A DNA stretch of 64,000 nucleotides, from NCBI GenBank assembly GCA_905250075.1, contig CAJNOP010000013.1, positions 1,346,188 to 1,410,187 of the forward strand, in the 5' to 3' direction. Position 1 is the stretch's first letter, and each line of letters starts with the position of its first letter. A program made the position numbers and the translations under genes. Positions 26,127 to 38,268 of the stretch are shown one piece after another. Source of the stretch: Rotaria sp. Silwood1 (Eukaryota; Rotifera; Eurotatoria; Philodinida; Philodinidae). Below the pieces are notes generated by a model. That model was not told the origin of the DNA, did no database searches, and was given only the letters and a program-made list of their open reading frames with translations.

Positions 26127-27406
26127 AGTTCACAGTTTTCTGCTTTTTTTTTTAATCTGAAACACATAAATAATTATTCCATTGTTATCTTTAGCATAAC
26201 TGGATGTGAATTTGTCAAAACATTTCTTATTTATTAGTGTATTCTTTAAATCATTTTACCTGAGAATAATACTCATATCCTATTTCAGAAAAATCCATAA
26301 GTACTACTACGCAAGAAATTTCTTTTTCCTACTATTTATTATACCTACTTTTAATCAATACTACCTAGTTAAATATTGATAATTGTATTTGTTAGATAAA
26401 TTTTTATTTCGATTATATTAATGAATAAGTGAAAAAGACTATAATATTATTGAATAAAAAAAGTACGAATTGTTTGACAATGCATATTTATACTTTATAT
26501 ATTGTATGCAAATATTGAACTAATCAAATACAGAGAACTTCTTGGTTTTGAAGTACGATTTGTCTTCCTTTAAAAGACAGTCAATTCATATTCATATAAA
26601 AGCCAATATATTTTTCGTTGCTATATCGAATTAGTCATATATCTGCCATTTCTATAGAAGATCATTTTAATTAATTTACGATGTAATGTTGTCTTCATAT
26701 TTAAACTACTCACGATAGAGAATATATAGATACTCAACAAAACTGTTCATACCTTCAAGCAGCACTCGAAATGTTCATTACAATATGATTGTCGTCATAG
26801 TAATGAATATTTGACATAGACAAAAAAAATTGCATATACATGTTATATAATCTAGAGAATGTGTAATTTGAATTGAATATGTCCCCCTATTTTTTTCTTT
26901 CGTTTCTTCATCATCATCATGTTTAAAAATAAGAGAACAAAAGATGAAATCAAGCAAGAAGAAAGCAAAACAAAAGTTGATTTTTCTTGTTTTCTCTTAT
27001 TATACAGTGAAACAAAAAGAAGATCAAATGACAGCAAGAAAAAAAAAACTTCAACAGCAAATCAGAAAGAAGAAACAACTAAATCAAAAACAAAAACAAA
27101 CATTAAAACCTATCTGCATTTTCCCAAGATAACTTTTCCTTTTTTTTTTTTTTGCTTTCAATTTTTTTCAAAACAACACAATGACAAAACAACGGAAAAA
27201 AAAAGAAATCTATCCATTGACAAGAAAGGAACACACATACATATATATATATATATCTAGCTAAAAGCATCAGATACGAATGAATACAGACTTTAATAAA
27301 CAAAAGACACACACAAATAAGAGGTCATAGAATTGACCGTGACAATAAAGTAATATGCAGCAAGAATAAAGAGAAATTAAACATATACATATATATTTAT
27401 ATAATA
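26127..27406. other. Intergenic stretch with A/T runs
   Basis: Holds a long A-rich block (about 26900-27230) that is open on the plus strand only because AAA/AAC/AGA codons lack stops, and a (TA)n run near 27240-27256. Part is probably 3'UTR of the following minus-strand gene. Confidence 0.4.
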
Positions 27407-28726
27407 TTATTTTCTTGGTCGTAATTTTCGTACATATTCTTCACTGGGTGGTTCAGGTGTTTTTTTCGGTGAACTTGTTCGTGCTCTTTTTGGTGGTGTT
27501 TGAACTTTTTTACCTTCATTATCAATATTACTTGTTGACGTAATCGAATTTTTTCCTTTGGTTTTTTTTGTTACACTTGTTGGTGATGCTGATGCTCGAC
27601 GTTTTTTACGTCCTATTGGAGATGATTTTTTTGATTTATTACCAGTTACATCATCATCTTCATCACCATCAGATGGAATCACATCTTGATCATTACCATC
27701 ATCTCCAATGCTACTACCTAAAAAAAAAAATAAAATGAAGATCCAAATAAATTTGAAATAATCAAAAAAAAATCTATATTTACCAGATGTTGAATTTGGT
27801 TGATTACTAGCTGTTATAGCATCTTTAGCAATAGTAGCTGCTTGTCGTTTTATACGTTTTGATGATTCATTTTGATTTGTTGTAGTTGTTGTTGTTGTCG
27901 TTGCACCGGTGTCATCATTTGTTTGATTTTCTTCAATATTTGTTGATGAAGATGAAGCCGTTTTTCTACCACGTGCTGAATGACGTGTTGGTGTTGTTGA
28001 CACAACCGATGTTTTAGGTTTACTCCGAGGTGTCTATTTAAAAAAAACCTATACAATTCAACATAATCTCTTGTTTTTTAACTTTACTTTGCTTTTCGGT
28101 TCTGTTGTTTCAGAATCACTTGGTTTAGGTACCTCAGGAACATTATCGTTTGTAGTTGTTGTTGCTACTACTGCTACAACAGCAGGAGGAGGTGGTTCTG
28201 TATCAATAGTTATTGATGAACCTTCATTAGTTGTATCTATTGGTGTTGATAATACTGGTTCGGGTTCAGTTGTAGATGGAACAGTTAATTCAACTTGTTC
28301 TGATTTTTCAACTGGAATTGGTTCTTCGGTTGGTTTTGTTTCATTCATTGTTTCAACCGTTGGTTTTTCACTTTGACTATTACCATGTACAGCTGTCGAA
28401 TCACCAGCATCAATATTTTCTGTAACAGATTCTGTTGTACCATTTGTAGTATTTTCAGTATCATTTGTTGTAGCATTTTCAGTGTCATTTGTTGTAGCAT
28501 TTTCAGTGTCATTTGTTGTAGCATTTTCAGTGTCATTTGTTGTAGCATTTTCAGTGTCATTTGTTGTATCATTTGGTCCATTAGTAACAGATTCTGAAGA
28601 TGGAGCTACTTTTTCATTATCACTATTTTCATTATTTGTTGATGCTTGAGTTTTTGTTTGAGAAACTAAACCACTACCAAATACAGGTTCTGTTGTTGAT
28701 GGTGTAAATTCATCGACTGATTGCAT
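27407..28726 (-). CDS. Disordered, probably nuclear protein with 8-residue Thr/Asn repeats
   Basis: Three exons: 28088-28726, 27784-28033, 27407-27717; 399 aa. I do not recognise the family. The start is the ATG at 28726 (MQSVDEF), since the longer frame upstream lacks an ATG. Residues 1-213 are acidic and Ser/Thr/Pro-rich, with five copies of an 8-residue unit NDTENATT. The C-terminal half is basic, with RHSARGRK, KRIKRQ, GRKKRRAS, PPKRARTSSPKK and a terminal RKLRPRK, broken by an acidic DGDEDDD patch. Such alternating SP/TP and Lys/Arg blocks suggest a chromatin- or nucleic-acid-associated nuclear protein, but this is inference from composition only. No signal peptide, membrane segment or folded domain seen. 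Confidence 0.75.
28440..28573 (-). repeat. 24-bp in-frame tandem repeat, about five copies
   Basis: Near-identical 24-nt units within exon 1 of the disordered-protein gene. On the minus strand each encodes an NDTENATT-type octapeptide; the last copies diverge (NTT). Very low divergence between units implies recent expansion. Confidence 0.9.
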
Positions 28727-30665
28727 TTCTCTTTTTTCAAATTTTTTTATCAAATAGGAAGAAATCTAGAATTTCAAGAAAAATAAAAACGAATTCATTA
28801 TGTTTTATATCATTGAAATGTTACTAATCGATGACGTAACTATCTAATTAGTGATTTCGTAGTTTTATATTTCTTTTTTTTTTTTTTTTTTTTTAAATTC
28901 TTCGTTGGAAATAATTCTACGAGAAGAAGGAAAGAAACAATCGAAGTATTACGAAAATTTTTTCTATGTTGTAAGTTTTTTTATACAAATAATCATTCTA
29001 TACCTTAATCACTTCCTTCTGATCTTTGTTCAATTTTAAGTGCATAAGCATGTTAATGAATTAGTTGAAAAAGTCATTTAAAAGAAATAAAAAAACAACG
29101 CTAAATTGTATTTGAACTGAAGATGTAAAATTTTGTAAAATAAAACGAAAAAAAAAAAAATCTTGAGCGGACATGATAATATGGAAAATTCCAGAAAGAA
29201 CAAAATCAAAAATGTCCTCACACGTCAAAGACATCTTTAAAAAAAATGGCGACCATCACTGCTGCATCGCCATTGTTATTTATATACACTTCTTCCGTCA
29301 AATGAGTCATAAAATTCATTCTTTTCTTTTCATCTGTCGATTTATATCAAGGAGGGTAATCAGCGAATAATAAGTAGAGAGAATGGAGAAAAAAATTCGT
29401 TGGTTTTTGTATTCGAATTAGAAACTGATAGGTGGCGCTAGGTTATGGTAGTATGCATGAATGAATTCATCTTTATTTTGAGGAAAAAATCGATAATAAC
29501 AACACATAACAAAGCGCAATGATATCATAATGAAGACAAAGTTCTAAGTTTAATTTCTCGGAATTATGTATGAGAAATGGCTGATATATTTATATTTATA
29601 TTTCACTATTAACTAGAAGATTGGATTAGCCATAGAAAGGTTATATAAAATGTCAAAACTAGAAAATATTGAAAAACGTGATATCTTCAGGATAGGTAAG
29701 AGTATAGATGAAGAAAAGATCGGAACCCACAGTCACACTCACATTCTTTTTGCAACACAGCGAAGACGACAGTAATTGTCGGCAGAATCAAAAAAGCAAT
29801 GCGAATGGAGTAATATACAGAAAATATTAGAAAAATATGTGAATGAAAAAGAAGAACTCATATACAAAGAAGTAAGGGAGAGAGAGAGAGAGAGATATGA
29901 ACGAATTGAAGATCTGTATGTACCTTTTAGCTAATTATCAACATGTTGGCTTCTATAATTTTGACATCGTTGTAAAAAAGTGATTTATCAATGACAAAAT
30001 TAACTTTGAAACTAGAACCCACCATTGATTGAAGATGATTTTTAATAATTAGATCCTATTCTTCAATTGGATCGTTTTTTTTTTATAATCGAACCTTGAT
30101 TTGAGTTCTACGATCGAAATATCACAAGACTGGCGGATCATTTTTAAAGATCTCTGTTCAAATGAGGCATTTAACTTGAATTAGGCAGTGACACATGATT
30201 GTTATTGCCGAAGTTACGTCACTTATGATTATTTCAAATTATTATTCAAATCTAATATATTATTCACTTCGAATTGACGCTTCTTAGACAGTTACATATT
30301 CTTAAATCAAATCATAAATGTGTAGTTTTAATCATAGCTCTATTCAAATTATTAATTAAAACAACATAATTGACACCTGGCTAAAAAATAAGCTGTTCAC
30401 ATGAGGATTATTATTTATGCTCGAATTATCTTACTGAATACATGATTCGTTATGCACATGATAGAAAGAAATGTTTAATATTATTTTTAATGATCCATTA
30501 TTAGAGAAAAACAAATGATATCATATAAATAATGAATATTATCGTTCAACAACATTTAACCATGATATATTAAGTGTTGTCACAAAATGTACTCGAGAAA
30601 CATGCAAATGAATATTTAATATAAAAATCAATATTAAAAGATACATATTAATAAAAACATTCTCA
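28727..30665. other. Intergenic stretch with microsatellites
   Basis: Poly-T run near 28868-28893 and a (GA)n run near 29879-29895. No coding signal of note. Confidence 0.4.
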
Positions 30666-32998
30666 CTACATAATTGAACAACGTTGATTTTTTTTATGTA
30701 GTTTAATTTCATGTTTATGTTTACGTGTGAATAAATTTGAAAAATCATCTATTAAAGATGATGAAACTGTTATTTGTTTTGTTCCAAAATCAGAATAAAA
30801 ATCATCTGTTAGAATTGTTTGATTATCAAGATGAGTTTGAAGAGTATTGTCATCAGTTTTATCAGTTTTATCTGTTATAGACGATGGTATATATGCATCA
30901 ATATCTGATGTATAAATATTTTCTTGAACAGCACTTGTTTCATGTTCATTTTGATTATTACTAACAAAATTTGGTTGAAAAGTTGTTGGCATTTGATTTG
31001 TTAGACCATATTGAAACCAATTAAATTTTGATCGTTTATTAGCGACTCGATTAATTCTTGGTTTATTTAAAGTAAAGGTACGCATTGGTTGAAAATGACA
31101 CAATTGTGATGAAGGTTTTTCTTCAGTTTCTTTTATCGATACTGCAGAATCTAATTGTGATAGAGGTTTTTCTTCAGTTTTTTTTATTGGTATTGCATAA
31201 TCATGTTTAGTTTCTTCAGTTTTTATTTCAGGTATAGGTATTGGACTACATCGTGGAACAGGAATACATGTTAATGGATTTTCATAATTATCATTTATTG
31301 ATTTTTCTTTCAATGTTGATATCTAAATCAAAAAAAAAATAAATTTTGAAATGAAATAGAACAAGAAAGAAAATAAAGAATACATACAGGTTTTATTAAT
31401 TTATTAACTGGACGTAATTGAACTTGACGTAAAAGTTCATCAAATGTTGGTACAGGTGGAATATTTTCAGCAGGCTTTTCTAGTGTTTTTTTTCGTTTAC
31501 ATATTGATGATGGTGTTACATAAGTTAATTCTTGATCTGGATCAAGTGAACGTAATTTACTAAACTTACGATCTAATTCTTCTGTAACACAAGATTTTTT
31601 TGGTTTGTTCTTTGGTGTTGATGGTTGCTGAATATCTGTTATTATCGATTGTTCAGATGATGGTACACATACTGCAATTGATATTGATTCATGAGAAGCA
31701 TTTAATGATGTTTTACCTTGAGTTTTAACTGTTTTAATTAATTCACGAATTTCTAAACGTTCAACAGATGTAAAACTTGATTGACTATGACTACGAGATA
31801 TTGTTGATGAATGCAATGTTGAATCTGAGCAAAGGCTATCACGACTTAAACTTCGATTATGAGGACTAAATTAAAGAAAAATTTAAAATTTAAAAACAAA
31901 AAAAAAACTTACCTTATTGATGTATTTTGACTTGATAATCGACGAAGTTGTCGAAAATCTTCCATAGCATCTATAATTAATGGGTCATTACGTAATGAAC
32001 CATTTAAACGTTGTTGTAATGATGAATAACTATTACTGGATGAAGATAATGATGATGATGACGATGATGAAGATAATGACTCAGTATCAAGGTTCATACG
32101 AGGTTTTTCTAAATAGTAAATACTAGAAAACTCCTATTCTCACTTGAACTTGACTTTTTTTCTTACCATTTTTTTTGATCTTTCGGTTTTTTATTGAATT
32201 ATTTTCTTTTGGTTTTTCTTTTGATATTTTTCGACGTTTACTTAAATTGGACAGACTTCCTTTTGTTGATAAACGATCATTATTAATACTATTATTTCGT
32301 TTATTTGTTTGATTATTATTGATTGGCATCTCATCTAATGTTGATATGCGAACAATACCATATTCAGGTATTTGGATGGGTCGTTTTCGATGTTTAATAA
32401 ATGATGGATTTCGTTTTGGTGACGATGATAAATGTCTTTGAGAACGTATTTTTTTGTATTTTTTTGGTGAATGTTTTCGACGACGTTTTGGAGTTAGATT
32501 CATTTCTTTTGCATAAGCAACACTCAAGTTTGATTGACGATGGTTCATCATTGTATGCCATGAATGAGCTTTAGGTAAATGAGTAGAAGTAAATTGAGAC
32601 ATTTGTCCAAAATCAGAAACAGATTTTGTTTTTGATGGTCGACTTTGATGAGAATGAATTGATTCATTATATCCATAATCATGATGAGACCTTTTTGAAG
32701 TATCAAGTGATCGATATGAAGGGCGTCGATTAGGATAACTGGTTGATTTTTTAAAATCTTGATAACGTCTATTAGAATATGATGGGAGTGTAGATAACAT
32801 GCTTGCATATGGATTTTGTTGTTGAGTAAGAACAAATGGTTGTAATGGCCGAGGAGTTGGATATGAGGACAGAAATTGTCCACGATGAGAAGGAGGTACA
32901 TGGAATGAACCTAAAGACCATGGAACAGATGATAAGCGAAGAGGTGGTGTACCCATATAAAATGGATATGATAGCGGCTGTTGCATTGTTACATTCAT
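30666..32998 (-). CDS. 720-aa disordered Ser-rich protein ending in a CaaX box (CSIM)
   Basis: Four exons: 32167-32998, 31913-32108, 31388-31865, 30666-31322; 720 aa. The start is the ATG at 32998 (MNVTMQQPLSYP). No known domain. The N-terminus is Pro/Tyr/Ser-rich, followed by strongly basic stretches (TPKRRRKHSPKKYKKIRS, RKIKK), a 20-residue Ser run in exon 2, and acidic/Ser segments in exons 3-4. A short internal repeat, KKTEEKPLSQLDSAVSIKETE-like, occurs twice in exon 4. The last residues are RKHKHEIKLHKKNQRCSIM: a polybasic stretch and then C-S-I-M, a farnesylation-type CaaX motif (Met at X). This would put the protein on a membrane (inference). It could be a cytoskeletal, nuclear-envelope or signalling scaffold; I cannot tell which. 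Confidence 0.78.
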
Positions 32999-33509
32999 GA
33001 TAAGCACCCTTGTTAAAAAATGAACAATCTGATCTTTGCCGGTTAGTTTTAAATTTTAGTTTTTTTTTTATATTGCTCAAATGAGTCAAGGCAAATTTTT
33101 TTGCGCACATATATATATAGGCATATAATAATGGACACGGTTAGCGCTCAGCAATTGACATGCATATACACATTTTTTAAAGGTCATGATCGTCGTGTCG
33201 TAATGAGCATCGAACCGAAACCGTAGCAACAACGGCAACAAAAGACAATTTTAAAAAGCATAAATTATATCTCCATCAATATCTGAATGACGTTCAAAAG
33301 TGCATATGTCCATTAGATATGACTCGCTTGAGTAAGATCAAATATAAAAAAAAAAGCAAATGTACGCTTCTGTTTATTGTCATTGACATGTGTGAATTTA
33401 ATTATTTTCGTTTATTTTTTGAAAAAACAATTTTTATGTGTCTTATTAATATCATATCATTAATTTAAATAAAAAAAAAACAAAAACAGAAGAAAACGAT
33501 CCGAATTAT
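32999..33509. other. Intergenic stretch between two minus-strand genes
   Basis: AT-rich spacer holding the presumed promoter of the CaaX-protein gene and the 3' end of the chitinase-like gene. A short (TA)n lies at about 33107-33118. Confidence 0.4.
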
Positions 33510-36500
33510 TTACAAAAGAAGACAATCAGTTTTTGTAAGTGTACGACATTCATGAGTTTGTCCACGTTCACATCGACATGTTAACATACTAAATATATAA
33601 TTAGCTGGACAAATAAAATCATAACGTAATAATGTTCCATGTGATGTTAGATCATTTGTTGTACAAAAATAAAATATTGTACAATCATACATATCTCGAT
33701 AAAGACCAGACTGTCGACCAGCACAATCAAATGCTGATGTTGTACCACCTGATATACCTAATAATTGACCTAAACTATTTAATGTATTCATTGCTGATTG
33801 TGGAATATATGGTGCCATTGTTCTTGTTGTTGTTGTTGTTGTCGTTGTTGTTGTTACAGTCGGATGTGTAAAACAAAATGTATCACCACCTGTTTGACAT
33901 GAACGACCTGTTGGCCAATCACATGTACAACCATCCATTGAAAATTCAAGTCCAGGTGGACAAAAAAATATATGATATCGTAATGATGCCAAATCATCAC
34001 CTTCACAAAAATAAAATATTGAACAATTTGTACGATCACGATGAATTCCATTACGACCCATTCGATGACGACTACATATATATTCAGCATTATATGTTTG
34101 ATGTGCTATTGGTGGCGGTGGAGGTGGAGGTGTAACTTCAATGATAGGTGTATAAATTGTTGTACCTGATAAAGTACCAAGAGCATTTAATAATTTTTGC
34201 AAATGTGGAGGTAATATTGATGATGAAGGAGATAGTTGAGATTTAACATTAACGAAACGAACAGGAGGAATAACAGCAGCGGCAGCTGGTAGATGTGGTT
34301 GAATAGCAATCGCTGGTACACTAGTAATTGGTACAGGTAGATTAAGAGTAGCAAAGACTTGTCGAGTAATAGGAAATGGTTCTGTATTACAAAAGAAACC
34401 AGAAAATTCTAAAATAAAAAACAGAAAAAATTATGTTTACTGAAATGTCAACCAATTACCATCATTATCAATGCTCCATATAAATACTCCAGCTAATTGT
34501 TCCCCTTTTGCATATTGAGCCTTTTAAGATATATATTCAATCAAACTAAGAAAAAAGCCAGCTTTTTTAAAAATTACTTTTAGTGTTGCTGAATCAATAT
34601 CTTCATAACTAATCCATTGATCACCACTCGTCATATACCAAGCTTTCTCAGTATCTAACCATACTTTTTGCCAACTTTTAGAATGTTCTTTCTCACATAT
34701 CTGATAGCAAAGAACCAAATAAATAACTTTTAAACGATAAAAAAAAAAATTTCAACCTCATAATAAGCAAGAAAGCCTCGAGTTTTTGTATATCGACCAG
34801 GAAAACCTGGACCATTCACTACAAAAAAAGAAAGAAACAAAGTACAATAATACTAGAACTAAAATAAACAATATAACAAACCGGGTGCATGAAGACCTTT
34901 TTGTCTACTAGCTAATGTAAATGAACGACCATAAGCTGGAATACCAATAAGAATTTTTTGTCTTGGCACACCAAGACTTAACCATAATTTAACAATACCA
35001 TCCTATGATAATCAAATAATTAATTAAAAGAAGAAAAAATATTCACCCAAGCCCAATAGAATTAAAATGTGAAATACGTTGCAACTACTGTTGTTAATCA
35101 CAGGATAATTATGTTACTCTATCTATTTTCGGACACATCTCTTCATCATCTTTTTTTTTGATTCTCGAGAAATGCAATAAAAAACTAGTTTATATATTAG
35201 AACGAGATATAACTGATATGTAGTTTTTAATCGCATATTAACAACGTCTTCCTCTGTCTGTGAAAGAAATCAAGGCTAATTGATCAAAAGAGTATCACTC
35301 GATAAGATTGTAAATTTACCGGCTCATTAGGTTTTACTTCCAATGCGTTACAAAAGATAGAGCATGAAACTCAGCAGATGTCCGGGTATAAGTTTTTATA
35401 ACTATGGTAGTTGTCATTTTTTCTTTCGTAAACTCAATATGAAACCTAATAGTGTAGATTTATGTAGGTTTTCATACTCTACCAAATGACATAGCGATCA
35501 TGTTTATCAATTAGTTTATTCCAACTAAAACATAAACGATATTGTATCTGTATGATTTACATAATCTACAATTACACATTAACACTATATATGATCACTA
35601 CATTAATTTGTAGACCATAAAAAACTGCATTGATCTGTAATATTGGTTTTCATGTTAGGTCTTTGGACTGAGTCCTCTCAGTTTATTTAGATCACGAAAA
35701 TTATTTTGGTTTCAGCAAAAAACAAAATAAATAAACAGAAATGTGCCAAATTCCATATTCTATCTTTCTATTATATCGAAAGTAAGATCTAAGACGAGTC
35801 AAAATACTGATCTTACCCGGTAGTATCTTTTCTATTTCTTAATCTCGACACTTCTAGATCGTGTTTCACGAAAAATAGACATTTATTTACTTACTACATT
35901 ACGTAGTGATTCTGATTCAACTTGATATGATTGATGATATAATGGAGCAAATACACCTGTCTTGTCATCCCATGGACCTATAGAAATAAATATAATACTA
36001 TTGTTGATCATATTGTTTATGTATACCATAAAAATCAAACGTCATTAGATTGATATAATTAACTAATCTAACAAAACATATAAAATTGTTTTAGTTGAAA
36101 TATGAAACAAATGTAAATAAATTACTTTTCAATTTTTTGAACTTCATATGCTTTAAGAAGATGATCAACAAATGGTGCTACTGTTAATGTAACTATTGCA
36201 CGTGTCATTAACCGTTTTTGTTTTGAAATTTCCTAAGAAATTTTCATTATATAAGATTTTTATCTTTATCAAAAATTTTAAACAAACTTCAAGTAATGTA
36301 GTTAATGCAACTTTATCTTCAGGAGCTTCTTCATCGGGAAATTCAAAAGCTATATCAACTCCATCAAAACCATATGATGTCATGTACCTAGTTTATTATT
36401 TTTTTGTTTTGATAAAATATATTTTATTTTATTCTATGATTAAAATAACAAAAATTACCAAATAAGACTTCGAACTAATTGTGCAGCCATTTTGGATGAT

Positions 36501-37474
36501 TTAAGATATCGAGTATATTGAGCACTTTTTCCACCTAATCGAATTGAAAGTTTTAAATCTGGATTTGTTTTTTTTAATAAAGCAAGTTCTCGATAATGTT
36601 CTACATCAAAGAAAAAACAAAACATAATTATTCAATAATTAAACGATAAATTTCATTTACCAATATCTTCTTTTTGTATTGGTTTTATTTCTGGTTTATT
36701 ATCTTCAACAGTTGCATAAGCATAAATAATATGTGAACACATAAATGGATCAATATATTCTATTTCAAATTTAGCTTCACCAGTTCGATATCGTGACCAA
36801 TTTGTAATATAACATACACGATTAATTTTTGTATTATCATTAATTAAGTTTATTTGAATTGGTGAAGATTCTGTTATTAATTGCTCAGGTTTTTCTTCAT
36901 GTAAATTTCTTTCTTCTATTTGATTGATATCAAAATTTTTTCGTTTTAAAACATTTATCGATGGTGCACGAAGTGGTACTTTGATGTTTCGACGTATAGT
37001 ATCATTATTTCGTTTTATTTGTCTAAGATTAGAAGGACGTATTGTAGTTAATCGAGCTTTTCCAACAGTAGTTGGTTTCGAACATGCAGGATCAGTAAAT
37101 GTATTTTTAATACATTTTTGTTTTGATTCATCAAAAATTTGTTCATTTGGACAACGTTTAATAACATATAAATAACTAAAACCACTGGAAAAAACTGCAC
37201 AAGGAAAATATGTTTGACAATCGCGAAGATCTCGACAATAAGATTGTTTTAAATCTAAATAGAATTTAATTTATTAAAAGAAGAAAAAGAAAAATGTTTT
37301 TTTTTGTTTTGAACAATTCTCAATCTTCTTAGTACAATCTTCCTACTTAACTATTATACTCTTAAACATACTTATTTGATTTGCATGAACATCATTTATT
37401 TGACCTACAATAATGATAAGGAAGATGAATGTTAAGTGATATATCAATGATAATAGTGAATAATATTGACGCAT
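33510..37474 (-). CDS. Secreted GH18 chitinase-like protein with three CBM14 domains, active site degenerate
   Basis: Twelve exons: 37372-37474, 36661-37254, 36459-36600, 36288-36387, 36126-36232, 36027-36067, 35895-35977, 34882-35002, 34757-34818, 34578-34700, 34460-34520, 33510-34408; 811 aa. Signal peptide (MRQYYSLL...FLIIIVG). A six-Cys CBM14 chitin-binding domain at about 40-90, then a basic linker, a GH18 barrel at about 181-520 (VCYITNWSRY, RLGGKSAQY, MTFDFYGPWDD, ILIGIPAYGRSF, GFLAYYE, VFIWSIDNDDG), a Pro-rich linker, and two more CBM14 domains at about 624-685 and 741-801. The catalytic motif reads DGVDIAFEFP: D288, D291 and E295 are kept, but the third Asp is Ala293. In chitinases that Asp positions the substrate acetamido group, so activity should be weak or absent, as in chitinase-like lectins. 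Intron 7 (917 nt) is far longer than the rest. Confidence 0.93.
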
Positions 37475-38268
37475 ATTTAAATTTTTCTCCTTTTTAAAGC
37501 TTCACTATAAATAAGAACATCCACAAGCGACTATAACGACGATTAATAGCAGACACGATACACTATAACTAAATATCTTCAGTGTATGTGATTGTTGAAA
37601 GAAACAAAAGAATTGCTCACTAATCAAACAATTCTATTCTCCGTGCGAGACCAACAAGAGATCCGCTTGTCAACAGCTTAAACTATGCATACATATCTGG
37701 TACATACCATTGAACATCAAATGTCATTTACTTACACAAACATACATACAATGTATTGAGAACAAGTTGGACAAAACTTTACTATTCAACTTAACTATGA
37801 CTACCTATATGTCATAAAACAAACGTCCATTGACATAAAAAAAAAAGAAGAAAGAAGGAATTTGACTCTAAGCGAAACAAAAGGAAATATGAGATAAGTA
37901 ACGAATAGATCATTCTGTTTGAACAATAGTCATAACCTTGGTTGTAGATATGCTGTTTATAATTGAACATTCATCTAGTAAATGTTCATTAAAGATAAAC
38001 AAATGAACAATGTGATGTTTTAGTTGTTGCGAAACACAGATAGATATACACCTTTTTAAGTATTCTATTGATCCAAGTTATCATTTTTAAATACGATCCG
38101 CCAATATATGACATGACGTAATCAAAAACTCGTTAACAAAAAGGAAAGGACAGAGAGAAAGAAGAAGAGAAATAGTATATCATTTTGTTTGGTCATAAAA
38201 AGTATCTATATCAATTCATAGCAGTATAAATATATGTATTTAATCGAACTTAATATATAACAAAAAAA
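37475..38268. promoter_or_regulatory. Shared 794-bp divergent promoter region of the two GH18 genes
   Basis: The start codons of the two chitinase-family genes face away from each other across this spacer, so both promoters must lie here or nearby. Only the plus-strand side shows a clear TATA box. Confidence 0.6.
38225..38233 (+). promoter_or_regulatory. TATA box of the plus-strand GH18 gene
   Basis: TATAAATAT, 44 nt upstream of the ATG at 38269. Confidence 0.55.

Noticed and set aside
26919..27260. Lys/Thr-rich 113-codon ORF
   Set aside because: Produced by A-rich low-complexity DNA that lacks stops; ends in poly-F and poly-(TA); lies in the presumed 3' flank of another gene.
28440..28573. 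Possible CRISPR array
   Set aside because: The 24-nt units are contiguous without spacers and lie in a eukaryotic coding exon.
28345..28597. ORFs in other frames over the 24-bp repeat
   Set aside because: A 24-nt unit keeps every frame periodic and open; only the minus frame joined to basic exons makes a sensible protein.
35003..35894. Possible gene or element inside the long intron of the GH18-like gene
   Set aside because: No ORF, no clear inverted repeat; the intron is simply long.
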